Shown in pieces: positions 27,032 through 35,033 of a stretch of 64,000 bases of DNA (its first letter is position 1; every line of letters begins with the position of its first letter). Source of the DNA: Pseudomonas syringae (GTDB lineage Bacteria; Pseudomonadota; Gammaproteobacteria; Pseudomonadales; Pseudomonadaceae); NCBI RefSeq assembly GCF_001698815.1, contig NZ_LGSI01000049.1, forward strand, positions 1-64,000, given 5' to 3'. The position numbers and the translations under genes were made by a program. Below the pieces are notes generated by a model. That model was not told the origin of the DNA and did no database searches. It worked only from the letters and a program-made list of their open reading frames with translations.

Positions 27032-27057
27032 AAGGGGCCGCGCTGGCCCTTTGTCTT
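27032..27057 (+). terminator. Hairpin after the autotransporter gene
   Basis: AAGGGGCC and GGCCCTTT with the loop GCGCT give an 8-bp stem followed by GTCTT. The T-run is weak, so termination may be partial and let some transcription into the next gene, which starts at 27074. Confidence 0.5.
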
Positions 27058-27073
27058 GCGATGGAGAAAAACG

Positions 27074-28552
27074 ATGTCCATTCCCTATGACCAGGACCCT
27101 GACGCGGACTTGCATAAGCCGCCAAAAGTCGAGGTTGCGCTTCCGGAGATTGAGGGTGGGGAGGAAAACCTGTTACCCATCAGCGCCGTCCAGGCAGATT
27201 TGAAAGTCACGTTTGAACCATGGCCTATTCAGAATCCCACGCTGAACCCCGAGAAAGTGGAACTGTTCTGGAACGACGCCTGGCTGACTGAAGGCCAGTG
27301 GTACTCGCCCATCAATCCTGATGATCTGTTCCTGATGGTCCCGCAAAACCGGCTTGGCGAAGGATCTCATGTCATTTACTACAAGGTCACGCATTATAAC
27401 GGCGCCGTTCTTGACTCCGAGCCGCTGACCATCACCATCGACAAGACTGCGCCGATCCTGAACCAGACAGATGAACGATTGGTATTCCCGCGCTCGGTTG
27501 TGGAGGACGGCGTTACTGCCTGGTACCTGGAAAATAACGACGACAAAGTGTTGGCTGAAATACCTGGCTATGACGCCATCAAGCCGGGCGACGTCCTGAC
27601 CTGGTTCTGGGACCGGGCTCCTTTCAGTCCTGAAGAAGTTGATTCAATGGAGCTGAGCCTTGATGACGTCAGTAAGCCACTGATCATCGCCTTCGACGGC
27701 GACATGATCCGGGCTCGTGGTGACGGGGAACGCTACGCCTATTATCGAGTGCAGGACCGGGCGGGCAACAAGAGCGACGATGCGCGTCCAGTGACTTTAA
27801 CTGCAGCGGCAAAGCCTGTGCCGCGCGATCTTCCCTGGCCTGATGTAGATGAGGCGGTTGGTTTGGGCGAGACCATCAGCCTGGCACCGGAAAATGTGGC
27901 CTTGGGTGCCACGGTGATTGTCCCTGATACCTTCGTCTTGAATCCGGATGAGGTCATATGGGTGCAATGGGCCGAGCCCGGCGCGCTGGGAGCGTTTCGA
28001 ACCTCGACGCCTGCGCCTGCAAACTCCCGCAGCTACGCCGTTCCCAAGGAACACGTGGCGCCGCATGTGGGCAAGCGGCTGCCCGTTAAATACGAGGTGG
28101 TCAGCCCGAAAGGGACAGACCCTTCAGCCGTTCGCCAGCTTGAGTTGCAAAAACTGAATATCGACAGATTGCCGATCATTCAGTGTGAAGACCGCACTGG
28201 TGGCACCTTGAGCCTGGCTTCAATTCCCGCCAGCGGTGCGCGGTTCAAACTGGGCACCTGGACGCTGATGGCGACAACCCAGCGCATCACCATCGAATTG
28301 ACCGGAACGAATGTGACGGGACAGCCTATCAAACATACCGTATTGAACAGCCACGCAGTGACCAGTGCAGAACTGATCAGCGGGATTGGAGCGGGGAATA
28401 ATGTCACTGCTCCTAAAGCATTTATGAGTCAGCTCAAGCGTGATGCCAAATTCTCGATCAAGGTCTATGTCAGTTTTGATCAGGGGCTAACATGGCCGAC
28501 GCCCGGCATTCCCAATTTCCCTCTCAGCGATGACATCACCTTGGTGGATTGA
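27074..28552 (+). CDS. Ig-like-domain protein C of the RHS island
   Basis: 492 aa; ATG at 27074 with GGAG seven bases upstream. Four or so Ig-like units are seen. Its central part matches protein B (22432) and its C-terminal 120 residues match protein A (8228), so it links the two as one paralogous family. No signal peptide, membrane segment or catalytic motif. It closes the island: the next gene is convergent, with its stop at 28595, and only 42 bp lie between. The product is unknown; a role alongside the autotransporter or RHS proteins is inferred from position alone. Confidence 0.75.
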   Translation: MSIPYDQDPDADLHKPPKVEVALPEIEGGEENLLPISAVQADLKVTFEPWPIQNPTLNPEKVELFWNDAWLTEGQWYSPINPDDLFLMVPQNRLGEGSHVIYYKVTHYNGAVLDSEPLTITIDKTAPILNQTDERLVFPRSVVEDGVTAWYLENNDDKVLAEIPGYDAIKPGDVLTWFWDRAPFSPEEVDSMELSLDDVSKPLIIAFDGDMIRARGDGERYAYYRVQDRAGNKSDDARPVTLTAAAKPVPRDLPWPDVDEAVGLGETISLAPENVALGATVIVPDTFVLNPDEVIWVQWAEPGALGAFRTSTPAPANSRSYAVPKEHVAPHVGKRLPVKYEVVSPKGTDPSAVRQLELQKLNIDRLPIIQCEDRTGGTLSLASIPASGARFKLGTWTLMATTQRITIELTGTNVTGQPIKHTVLNSHAVTSAELISGIGAGNNVTAPKAFMSQLKRDAKFSIKVYVSFDQGLTWPTPGIPNFPLSDDITLVD

Positions 28553-28594
28553 TCGGCCGTGAATCCCAGGTCAAACACGTTCGTTATCGAGTGT

Positions 28595-29578
28595 TTAAAG
28601 CATTCCCTCAACGTGCCCAAACAATTCCTGCACAAACCTGACCCGCGCCTCCGGCGTCTCAATCGTGCCCTCCAGCGCCAACTCCTCCAGCCGCGCTTCC
28701 ACCGCTTGGGTGCGATGAGTCAGCCCGCAGTCGTTGGCGATCTGGATATTCAGGCCGGGGCGGGCGTTGAGTTCGAGGATCAGCGGGCCTTTTTCCTGGT
28801 CCAGAACCATGTCCACACCGATGTAACCCAGGCCGCACAGTTCGTAGCATTCGGCGGCGAGTTTCATGAAACCGTCCCAGTTGGGCAGCTGCACGCCGTC
28901 CACCGCGTTGGTGGTGTCCGGGTGTTTGGTGATGATGCTGTTGAGCCAGGTGCCTTTGAGGGTAATCCCGGTGGCCAGATCGACACCGACGCCAATGGCG
29001 CCCTGGTGCAGGTTGGCCTTGCCGCCGGACTGGCGCGTAGGCAGGCGCAGCATGGCCATCACCGGATAACCCATCAGCACGATGATGCGAATGTCCGGCA
29101 CGCCTTCATAACTGATGCTTTTGAAGATCTGGTCTGGCGTCACGCGGTATTCGATCAGCGCCCGGTCCCGATGTCCGCCCAGTGAATACAGGCCGGTGAG
29201 GATGCTGGAGATCTGATGCTCGATCTCCGAATGGCTGATGATCCGCCCGGAAATCGTCCGGTAACGGTCTTCGAAACGGTCGGCGATCACCAGAATGCCA
29301 TCGCCGCCCGCGCCCTGAGCCGGCTTGATCACGAAGTCGCTGCGCCCGCCGATGATCTCATCGAGCTTGTCGATTTCTTTCTCGGTGGAAATCACTCCGT
29401 ACATTTCCGGCACGTGAATGCCGGCCTGAATCGCCCGTTCCTTGGTGATGATCTTGTCATCGACGATGGGGTACAGGCTGCGCTTGTTGTACTTGAGCAC
29501 GTAGTCGGCGTTACGCCGGTTGATGCCCATGATGCCCCTGGCTTCCAGCGCCTTCCAGGTTTTCCACCAGCCGATCAT
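28595..29578 (-). CDS. Alpha-L-glutamate ligase-like ATP-grasp protein
   Basis: 327 aa ATP-grasp enzyme related to RimK, which adds glutamate to protein or peptide C-termini. Signature elements are FVIKPAQGAGGDGILVI (glycine-rich lid), PDIRIIVLMG, RLPTRQSGGKANLHQGAIG and the magnesium-binding LELNARPGLNIQIAN. The N-terminal half replaces the usual RimK leader with MIGWWKTWKALEARGIMGIN. Its start overlaps the upstream transglutaminase-like gene by 4 bp (ATGA). The three-gene set ligase, transglutaminase-like membrane protein and zinc protease family protein is conserved in pseudomonads next to the ppsR region. Substrate unknown. Confidence 0.9.
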   Translation of the reverse strand: MIGWWKTWKALEARGIMGINRRNADYVLKYNKRSLYPIVDDKIITKERAIQAGIHVPEMYGVISTEKEIDKLDEIIGGRSDFVIKPAQGAGGDGILVIADRFEDRYRTISGRIISHSEIEHQISSILTGLYSLGGHRDRALIEYRVTPDQIFKSISYEGVPDIRIIVLMGYPVMAMLRLPTRQSGGKANLHQGAIGVGVDLATGITLKGTWLNSIITKHPDTTNAVDGVQLPNWDGFMKLAAECYELCGLGYIGVDMVLDQEKGPLILELNARPGLNIQIANDCGLTHRTQAVEARLEELALEGTIETPEARVRFVQELFGHVEGML

Positions 29579-31110
29579 TTTTGCTCTTCCTTGAGGAAGG
29601 CCTTGAAGCGGATCAGCTCGGTCAGGCGATAACCGCGATAGCGACCCATGGCCAGCATGAAGCCCACCAGAATCAACAGCACCGCCGGGAAGGTGAACAC
29701 GAAGTAAATCAGCTCCGGCACGCTCATGATGATGTGCGCCAACGATGCTGCGAACAGCGTACCGATGGCAACTTTCATGGCATGGCCGCCGCCGCGTTCT
29801 TCCCAGGTGATCGACAGGCGTTCAATAGTCATGGTCAGAATCACCATCGGGAACAGCGCCACCGAAAGCCCGCGCTCAAGGCCCAGCTTGTGGCTGAACA
29901 GGCTAATGGCCGCGATCAGCACCACGACGAAGGTCAGCACCACGGAAAGTCGCGGCAGCATTTGCAGCTTCAGGTGTTCCAGGTACGAGCGCAGCGACAG
30001 GCCCAACGCGGTAATGATCGTAAACAGCACGATGCCAAAGCCCAGCTGGGTTTCCCGGAAGGCGAGGGCGATCAGCACCGGCGTGAAGGTGCCCAGGGTT
30101 TGCAGGCCGATCAGGTTGCGCAGGATCAGGATCACCAGCACGCCAATCGGGATCATCACCATGATCATGAAGGTCTGCTGGGTTTGCAGTGGCAAGCCGT
30201 ACAGGGAGTATTCGAGGAAGTCCGCGTCAGTGCTGGCGTCGGTCAGTTTGGCCAAGCGAATGGCGTTCATCTCGCTGTTGTTCAGGCTGAAGCTGACAGT
30301 CGCCTTCTTGCCGCCGTCGACGGTGATCAGATTCTCGTCACCGGTCCACCACAGCAGGCGGTCCTCCGGCAAACCTTGTTCGCCGGTATCCGGGCTGAAA
30401 TACAGCCAGCTCTTGCCATTGAAGCTGCGCAGCCACAGTTCCGGACTCTGCGGCTGATCGGCCACCAGACGGATGGTGTGGACCTTTTCCAGCGGCACGT
30501 GGGCGATGGACAGCAACAACTCGGTGACCCGCGCCTTGTTGGAACTCGACGTATCGCCCGCCAGCAGCAACTTGACGTTATCGTCGGCGAGGTTGTTGAC
30601 CCGCTTGATGGCTTCGGTGATGAACGTCTCGACGTCCGCCGAGTGCTGGCGAATCGGCGCGAGCAAGGCTTCGGCGGCGATTTTTTCCGGGCCTTCGACG
30701 ACGATGCTGTCGCGGAAGATCGGACCTTTGATCTTGGCTTTCTCACCGCTGTAACGCTTGGTCAGCACCAGCCGGTAATACAGCGTCTGGTTGCCGGACA
30801 CGCGCCGCGCCGACCACGTCACCTTGCGATTGCCATCGACGCGGTTGACGCTCACCCCGTAATTGTTGGAGATAAAGCTTTCATTGAGGCTGATGTAATC
30901 CCGGGCCAGCGGCGGCACGAACATCTGGATCTTGACCGGGTCTTTCGGGCTGGCGACGAACTCGACCTTGGCGTCGATGTTCCACAAGTCGTCAGTTTCG
31001 TCCTCGGTCACCGGGATGCCCAGCGCCAGAATCTGATACGCCGTGATCGCAATGCCCAGAGTCACCAGCACAGCGATCAGGATTTTCAGATGGAGTGTAA
31101 GAGAGCGCAT
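29575..31110 (-). CDS. Inactive transglutaminase-like protein with 7 transmembrane helices
   Basis: 511 aa. One N-terminal membrane helix (about 7-30, LKILIAVLVTLGIAITAYQI) is followed by a periplasmic region to about residue 250. That region matches the inactive transglutaminase-like family and shows no Cys-His-Asp triad. At least six or seven close-packed hydrophobic helices follow to residue 500 (for example FMIMVMIPIGVLVILIL, FGIVLFTIITALGLSL). It sits in the inner membrane and probably anchors a periplasmic sensor or scaffold that works with the ATP-grasp and protease-like partners. It overlaps the ligase gene by 4 bp and starts 4 bp after the protease-like gene ends, a tight operon. Confidence 0.88.
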   Translation of the reverse strand: MRSLTLHLKILIAVLVTLGIAITAYQILALGIPVTEDETDDLWNIDAKVEFVASPKDPVKIQMFVPPLARDYISLNESFISNNYGVSVNRVDGNRKVTWSARRVSGNQTLYYRLVLTKRYSGEKAKIKGPIFRDSIVVEGPEKIAAEALLAPIRQHSADVETFITEAIKRVNNLADDNVKLLLAGDTSSSNKARVTELLLSIAHVPLEKVHTIRLVADQPQSPELWLRSFNGKSWLYFSPDTGEQGLPEDRLLWWTGDENLITVDGGKKATVSFSLNNSEMNAIRLAKLTDASTDADFLEYSLYGLPLQTQQTFMIMVMIPIGVLVILILRNLIGLQTLGTFTPVLIALAFRETQLGFGIVLFTIITALGLSLRSYLEHLKLQMLPRLSVVLTFVVVLIAAISLFSHKLGLERGLSVALFPMVILTMTIERLSITWEERGGGHAMKVAIGTLFAASLAHIIMSVPELIYFVFTFPAVLLILVGFMLAMGRYRGYRLTELIRFKAFLKEEQK

Positions 31111-31114
31111 CTAT

Positions 31115-31648
31115 TTACTCGGTGATTTGAGCGGTAATTGCACAAGCGGGTTTACCCGCTGCGTATTTAAGACTGGGATCGACCAGCGCATCAAAGCGTT
31201 TCAACGCCTCGGAGCCGATCAAAAGCGGATATTGGAAAGCACTTCGGTCGGTCAAGTTCACTTCGATGGTGCGTAAAGCGCCACCCATGCACACATCGAG
31301 GCTGATCACTGGCCGCGCGGTGTATTTTTTCTCGTCATCGGCATCACGGTCATCAGCGCGACGCTTGATCTTGCTGAGCCTGGCTAGCGGCTTTTCGATG
31401 GGGTGCGCATGGGCGTCATCGATGGCCAGATAAAAGCGCACCCAGCTTTCGCCATCGCGCTTGAAATGCTTGATGTCCCGAGCGCTCAGCGACGCCGTCT
31501 TGGCGCCGGTATCCAGCTTGGCGGCCACTTGCAGGTCGATATCGGTGAGCTCGGCGTATTCGTTCAGGCCGTAGACGGTTTTGTCGCCAGCGACGACGAC
31601 ACCTGGAAGCAAGCACAGGCAAAGGGTAAGGAGGGGCTTTAGATTCAT
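31115..31648 (-). CDS. Retropepsin-like ATP-dependent zinc protease family protein
   Basis: 177 aa from the ATG at 31648 (MNLKPLLTLCLCLLPGVVVA, a signal peptide), with AGGA just upstream. The longer frame to 31783 has no such features. The mature part carries AAKLDTGAKTASLSA, the DTG-type aspartyl motif of this family, and later PLLIGSEALKRFDALVD. Families of this type are named zinc proteases but have a retropepsin-like fold. It is exported to the periplasm and is the first gene of the three-gene operon. Proteolytic activity and target are unknown. Confidence 0.88.
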   Translation of the reverse strand: MNLKPLLTLCLCLLPGVVVAGDKTVYGLNEYAELTDIDLQVAAKLDTGAKTASLSARDIKHFKRDGESWVRFYLAIDDAHAHPIEKPLARLSKIKRRADDRDADDEKKYTARPVISLDVCMGGALRTIEVNLTDRSAFQYPLLIGSEALKRFDALVDPSLKYAAGKPACAITAQITE

Positions 31649-31823
31649 AAATCCTGGTGCGTTGAGAACGATCCTCGGAGCCGCGCGTGCAGCGATAGTG
31701 CAGGCATGATCGTCAATCTGGAGAGGAAAATCCGCTGGCATGAGGCCACTAACGACGGTCACGCGCGGGCGGCATTCTAGCATGAAGGGTTTTAGCCTTA
31801 CTGCCCGGATTGGAAGGCAATTG

Positions 31824-31913
31824 CGTTGGAGCGAAGCTTGCCCGCGAATCGGTGTTCCGGTCGACGCCTTTTCGCCAGGGCGGACGCGTTCGCGGGCAAG
31901 CCTCGCTCCAACG
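31824..31913. repeat. REP pair (inverted)
   Basis: CGTTGGAGCGAAGCTTGCCC and its mirror GGGCAAGCCTCGCTCCAACG face each other across a 50-bp spacer. This is a typical Pseudomonas REP doublet between the divergent protease-like and GntR genes. Confidence 0.85.
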
Positions 31914-31946
31914 GGAAGTCATTCTGATACACACGGGTTATTAGAC

Positions 31947-31960
31947 GATTGTCGACAATC
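31947..31960. promoter_or_regulatory. Candidate operator 1 of the prp regulator
   Basis: GATTGTCGACAATC is a perfect 14-bp palindrome. Its core TTGTCGACAA fits the yGTM-KACy operator pattern of FadR/FCD-type GntR regulators. It lies 73 bp before the start of the regulator gene at 32033. Confidence 0.65.
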
Positions 31961-32021
31961 ACCTGATTTAATTTGACCGATACGTTGGATATAGCTAGTT
32001 TTAGCGCCATTGATCCATAAG

Positions 32022-32031
32022 GTGTCGACAC
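32022..32031. promoter_or_regulatory. Candidate operator 2 of the prp regulator
   Basis: GTGTCGACAC is a palindrome sharing TGTCGACA with operator 1; the two centres are 73 bp apart, about seven helical turns. It overlaps the ribosome site and ends one base before the start codon, so binding here would block transcription or translation of the regulator. Confidence 0.55.
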
Positions 32032-32032
32032 T

Positions 32033-32770
32033 ATGCTGGATACGCTTGAAATCATTGCCCCTGCGGCGGACGATTCGGAGACGCTGTCCGAGAATGTTTT
32101 TCGGCGTATCCAGGCGGCTATCGTCAAGGGTGAGATCGCGCCCGGCAGCAAGATTTCCGAGCCGGAACTGGCGCGTACTTACGGCATCAGCCGGGGTCCG
32201 CTGCGTGAGGCGATTCATCGACTGGAAGGGCAACGGCTGTTGGTGCGCGTTCCTCATGTCGGGGCGCGGGTGGTTTCCCTGAGTCACGCCGAGCTGATCG
32301 AGCTGTACGAGATTCGCGAGTCACTTGAAGGCATGGCCTGTCGCATGGCGGCCGAGCGCATGACCGGCGAAGAAATCGATGAGCTGCGCCGGGTACTGGA
32401 TACCCATGAGCGCGATGCGGCGTTTCAGGCTGGCGTTGGCTATTACCAGCAGGAAGGCGATTTCGACTTTCATTACCGAATCATTCAGGGCAGCGGCAAC
32501 CGCACCTTGACCCAGATGCTCTGCGGCGATCTTTATCAACTGGTGCGCATGTACCGCATTCAGTTTTCCACGACGCCCAACCGACCGCGTCAGGCATTTG
32601 CCGAGCACCATCGCATTCTCGATGCCATTGCCGAGCGTGACGGCGAGCTGGCCGAGCTGTTGATGCGCCGTCACATCGCGGCGTCCAAACGCAATATCGA
32701 GCGCCATATGCTCGAACAAGGCGCCCAAGTGCCGGGCGCCGTCCAATCCCCCCTCCGAGGTGAGAAATGA
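32033..32770 (+). CDS. GntR-family (FCD) regulator of the methylcitrate operon
   Basis: 245 aa, ATG at 32033 with AAGGTG eight bases upstream. Residues about 18-80 form the winged helix ([20 protein letters not shown]), and about 85-220 the all-helical FCD effector domain ([39 protein letters not shown]) with metal-binding His and Asp positions. It overlaps prpB by 4 bp, so it is co-translated with the pathway. It probably represses its own operon and is relieved by 2-methylcitrate or a related acid, as for GntR regulators of prp genes in other pseudomonads. Two TGTCGACA palindromes upstream are likely targets. Some annotations call this gene prpR. Confidence 0.9.
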   Translation: MLDTLEIIAPAADDSETLSENVFRRIQAAIVKGEIAPGSKISEPELARTYGISRGPLREAIHRLEGQRLLVRVPHVGARVVSLSHAELIELYEIRESLEGMACRMAAERMTGEEIDELRRVLDTHERDAAFQAGVGYYQQEGDFDFHYRIIQGSGNRTLTQMLCGDLYQLVRMYRIQFSTTPNRPRQAFAEHHRILDAIAERDGELAELLMRRHIAASKRNIERHMLEQGAQVPGAVQSPLRGEK

Positions 32771-33660
32771 ATTCCAATAAAAGCACTCCCGGTCAGCGTT
32801 TTCGTGATGCCGTCGCCAGTGAAAGCCCTTTGCAAGTCGTGGGTGCGATCAATGCCAACCATGCCTTGCTGGCCAAACGCGCCGGTTTCAAGGCGATCTA
32901 CCTGTCGGGCGGCGGCGTCGCGGCGGGTTCACTGGGCGTGCCGGACCTGGGAATCACCGGGCTGGATGATGTGTTGACTGACGTGCGACGCATCACCGAC
33001 GTCTGCGATCTGCCGTTGCTGGTGGACGTGGATACCGGCTTTGGCTCGTCAGCCTTTAATGTGGCGCGCACCGTACGTTCGATGATCAAGTTCGGCGCGG
33101 CGGCGATTCATATCGAGGATCAGGTGGGCGCCAAGCGCTGCGGCCATCGTCCGAATAAAGAGATTGTTTCCCAGCAGGAAATGGTCGACCGCATCAAGGC
33201 GGCCGTCGATGCTCGCACCGATGACAGCTTCGTGATCATGGCGCGTACCGATGCGCTGGCGGTGGAAGGTCTGGAGTCTGCGCTGGAGCGGGCTGCGGCG
33301 TGTATTGAAGCCGGCGCGGACATGGTGTTCCCGGAGGCGATTACCGAGCTGGAGATGTACAAGCTGTTCGCCGCGCGTGTCAAAGCACCGATCCTGGCCA
33401 ACATCACCGAGTTCGGCGCCACGCCGCTGTTTACCGTGGACGAGCTGCGCGGCGCCGATGTGTCGCTGGTGCTCTATCCTTTGTCGGCGTTCCGCGCCAT
33501 GAACAAGGCGGCGGAAAACGTCTACGGCGCGATTCGCCGCGACGGCACCCAGCAAAACGTGATCGACACCATGCAGACCCGCATGGAGCTGTATGACGCA
33601 ATTGATTACCACGCCTTCGAGCAGAAGCTGGATGCGTTGTTTGCGCAGAAGAAGGGTTGA
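32767..33660 (+). CDS. prpB: 2-Methylisocitrate lyase
   Basis: 297 aa. Cleaves 2-methylisocitrate to pyruvate and succinate, the last step of the methylcitrate cycle for propionyl-CoA. The isocitrate lyase-superfamily active-site motif KRCGH is present with Cys125. Metal-binding elements DVDTGFG and IEDQ and the MARTDA strand are intact. The length is normal for the family. The ATG at 32767 overlaps the stop of the GntR gene. A REP pair separates it from prpC. Confidence 0.96.
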   Translation: MNSNKSTPGQRFRDAVASESPLQVVGAINANHALLAKRAGFKAIYLSGGGVAAGSLGVPDLGITGLDDVLTDVRRITDVCDLPLLVDVDTGFGSSAFNVARTVRSMIKFGAAAIHIEDQVGAKRCGHRPNKEIVSQQEMVDRIKAAVDARTDDSFVIMARTDALAVEGLESALERAAACIEAGADMVFPEAITELEMYKLFAARVKAPILANITEFGATPLFTVDELRGADVSLVLYPLSAFRAMNKAAENVYGAIRRDGTQQNVIDTMQTRMELYDAIDYHAFEQKLDALFAQKKG

Positions 33661-33682
33661 TGAAATCCGTAGGAGCGAACTT

Positions 33683-33750
33683 GGTGGGAGCGAGCTTGCT
33701 CGCGAATGTGCCTGAGGCGATGGCCTCTTCGCGAGCAAGCTCGCTCCCAC
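33683..33750. repeat. REP pair between prpB and prpC
   Basis: GTGGGAGCGAGCTTGCTCGC and its mirror GCGAGCAAGCTCGCTCCCAC flank a 28-bp spacer. A partial unit (GTAGGAGCGAACTTG) lies just before at 33669. Such elements inside an operon usually stabilise or shape mRNA. Confidence 0.9.
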
Positions 33751-33813
33751 GGGTAGAGCATCCACAGTTTATAAATTGCCAATTCCCTAACAAATTCAAA
33801 ATTGGAGAGAGCA

Positions 33814-34941
33814 ATGGCTGAAGCAAAAGTATTAAGCGGCGCTGGCCTGCGTGGTCAGGTTGCCGGACAAACTGCCTTGTCGACCGTGGGCCAGGCTGGC
33901 GCCGGCTTGACCTATCGCGGTTACGACGTACGCGAGCTGGCCGCCGAGGCTCGCTTCGAGGAAGTCGCTTACTTGTTGCTGTACGGCGAACTGCCGACTC
34001 AGGCCCAGCTGGACGACTATCTGGCCAAGCTGCAAAAGCTGCGTGACTTGCCGCAGGCTTTGAAAGAAGTGCTGGAGCGGATTCCCGCCGACACCCATCC
34101 GATGGATGTGATGCGCACCGGCGCGTCGATGCTCGGCACGCTGGAACCTGAACTGAGCTTCGATCAGCAACGCGACGCCACGGATCGGCTGCTGGCCGCG
34201 TTCCCGGCGATCATGTGCTACTGGTATCGGTTCAGCCACGATGGCGAGCGTATCGACTGCGTGACCGACGAAACCTCCATCGGCGGCCACTTCCTGCATT
34301 TGCTGTTGGGCAAAACGCCCAGCGAGCTGCACGTCAAGGTCATGGACGTTTCGCTGATCCTCTACGCCGAACACGAATTCAACGCGTCGACCTTCACCGC
34401 GCGGGTCTGCGCTTCTACCTTGTCAGACCTGTATTCCTGCGTTACGGCGGCCATCGGCACCTTGCGCGGGCCTTTGCATGGCGGCGCCAATGAAGCGGCC
34501 ATGGCGATGATCGAGCGTTTCAGCTCGGCTGAGGAAGCCGTAAAAGGCACCCTGGCGATGCTCGAACGCAAGGACAAGATCATGGGTTTCGGCCACGCCA
34601 TCTATAAAGACTCTGATCCACGTAACGAAGTGATCAAGGGCTGGGCGAAAAAACTCGCCGATGAAGCCGGGGACACGGTGTTGTATCCGGTGTCCGAAGC
34701 CATCGACAAGACCATGTGGGAACAGAAAAAACTCTTCCCCAATGCCGACTTCTATCACGCCTCGGCGTATCACTTCATGGGCATTCCGACCAAGCTGTTT
34801 ACGCCGATCTTCGTCTGCTCGCGCCTGACCGGCTGGGCCGCCCACGTCTTCGAACAACGCTCCAACAACCGCATTATCCGTCCGAGCGCCGAATACGTCG
34901 GCGTAGAGCAGCGCAGGTTCGTCGCTATCGATAAGCGCTGA
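33814..34941 (+). CDS. prpC: 2-Methylcitrate synthase
   Basis: 375 aa, ATG at 33814 (MAEAKVLSGAGLRGQ) with GGAGAGAG upstream; the frame extends to a TTG at 33802 without need. Condenses propionyl-CoA with oxaloacetate. Citrate-synthase motifs are present: GPLHGGANEAAM with the catalytic His, MGFGHAIYKDSDPR with the second His, and the RPSAEYVG end. Its short length matches the PrpC branch rather than the 430-aa hexameric GltA. Confidence 0.96.
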   Translation: MAEAKVLSGAGLRGQVAGQTALSTVGQAGAGLTYRGYDVRELAAEARFEEVAYLLLYGELPTQAQLDDYLAKLQKLRDLPQALKEVLERIPADTHPMDVMRTGASMLGTLEPELSFDQQRDATDRLLAAFPAIMCYWYRFSHDGERIDCVTDETSIGGHFLHLLLGKTPSELHVKVMDVSLILYAEHEFNASTFTARVCASTLSDLYSCVTAAIGTLRGPLHGGANEAAMAMIERFSSAEEAVKGTLAMLERKDKIMGFGHAIYKDSDPRNEVIKGWAKKLADEAGDTVLYPVSEAIDKTMWEQKKLFPNADFYHASAYHFMGIPTKLFTPIFVCSRLTGWAAHVFEQRSNNRIIRPSAEYVGVEQRRFVAIDKR

Positions 34942-35033
34942 ACGTACAGCTGACTGGACTGCATTGACCGAGACAGGGGAGCCGCCGATGAGCTCCCCGT
35001 CCATCCACCGAATTCCGTGATGAGTCCCCGCGC

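Noticed and set aside
29581..31125. Plus-strand frame of 514 codons opposite the transglutaminase-like gene
   Set aside because: Its His/Gln/Asp-rich composition is the usual antisense pattern of a GC-rich gene, and the minus-strand gene has clear membrane helices and operon overlaps.
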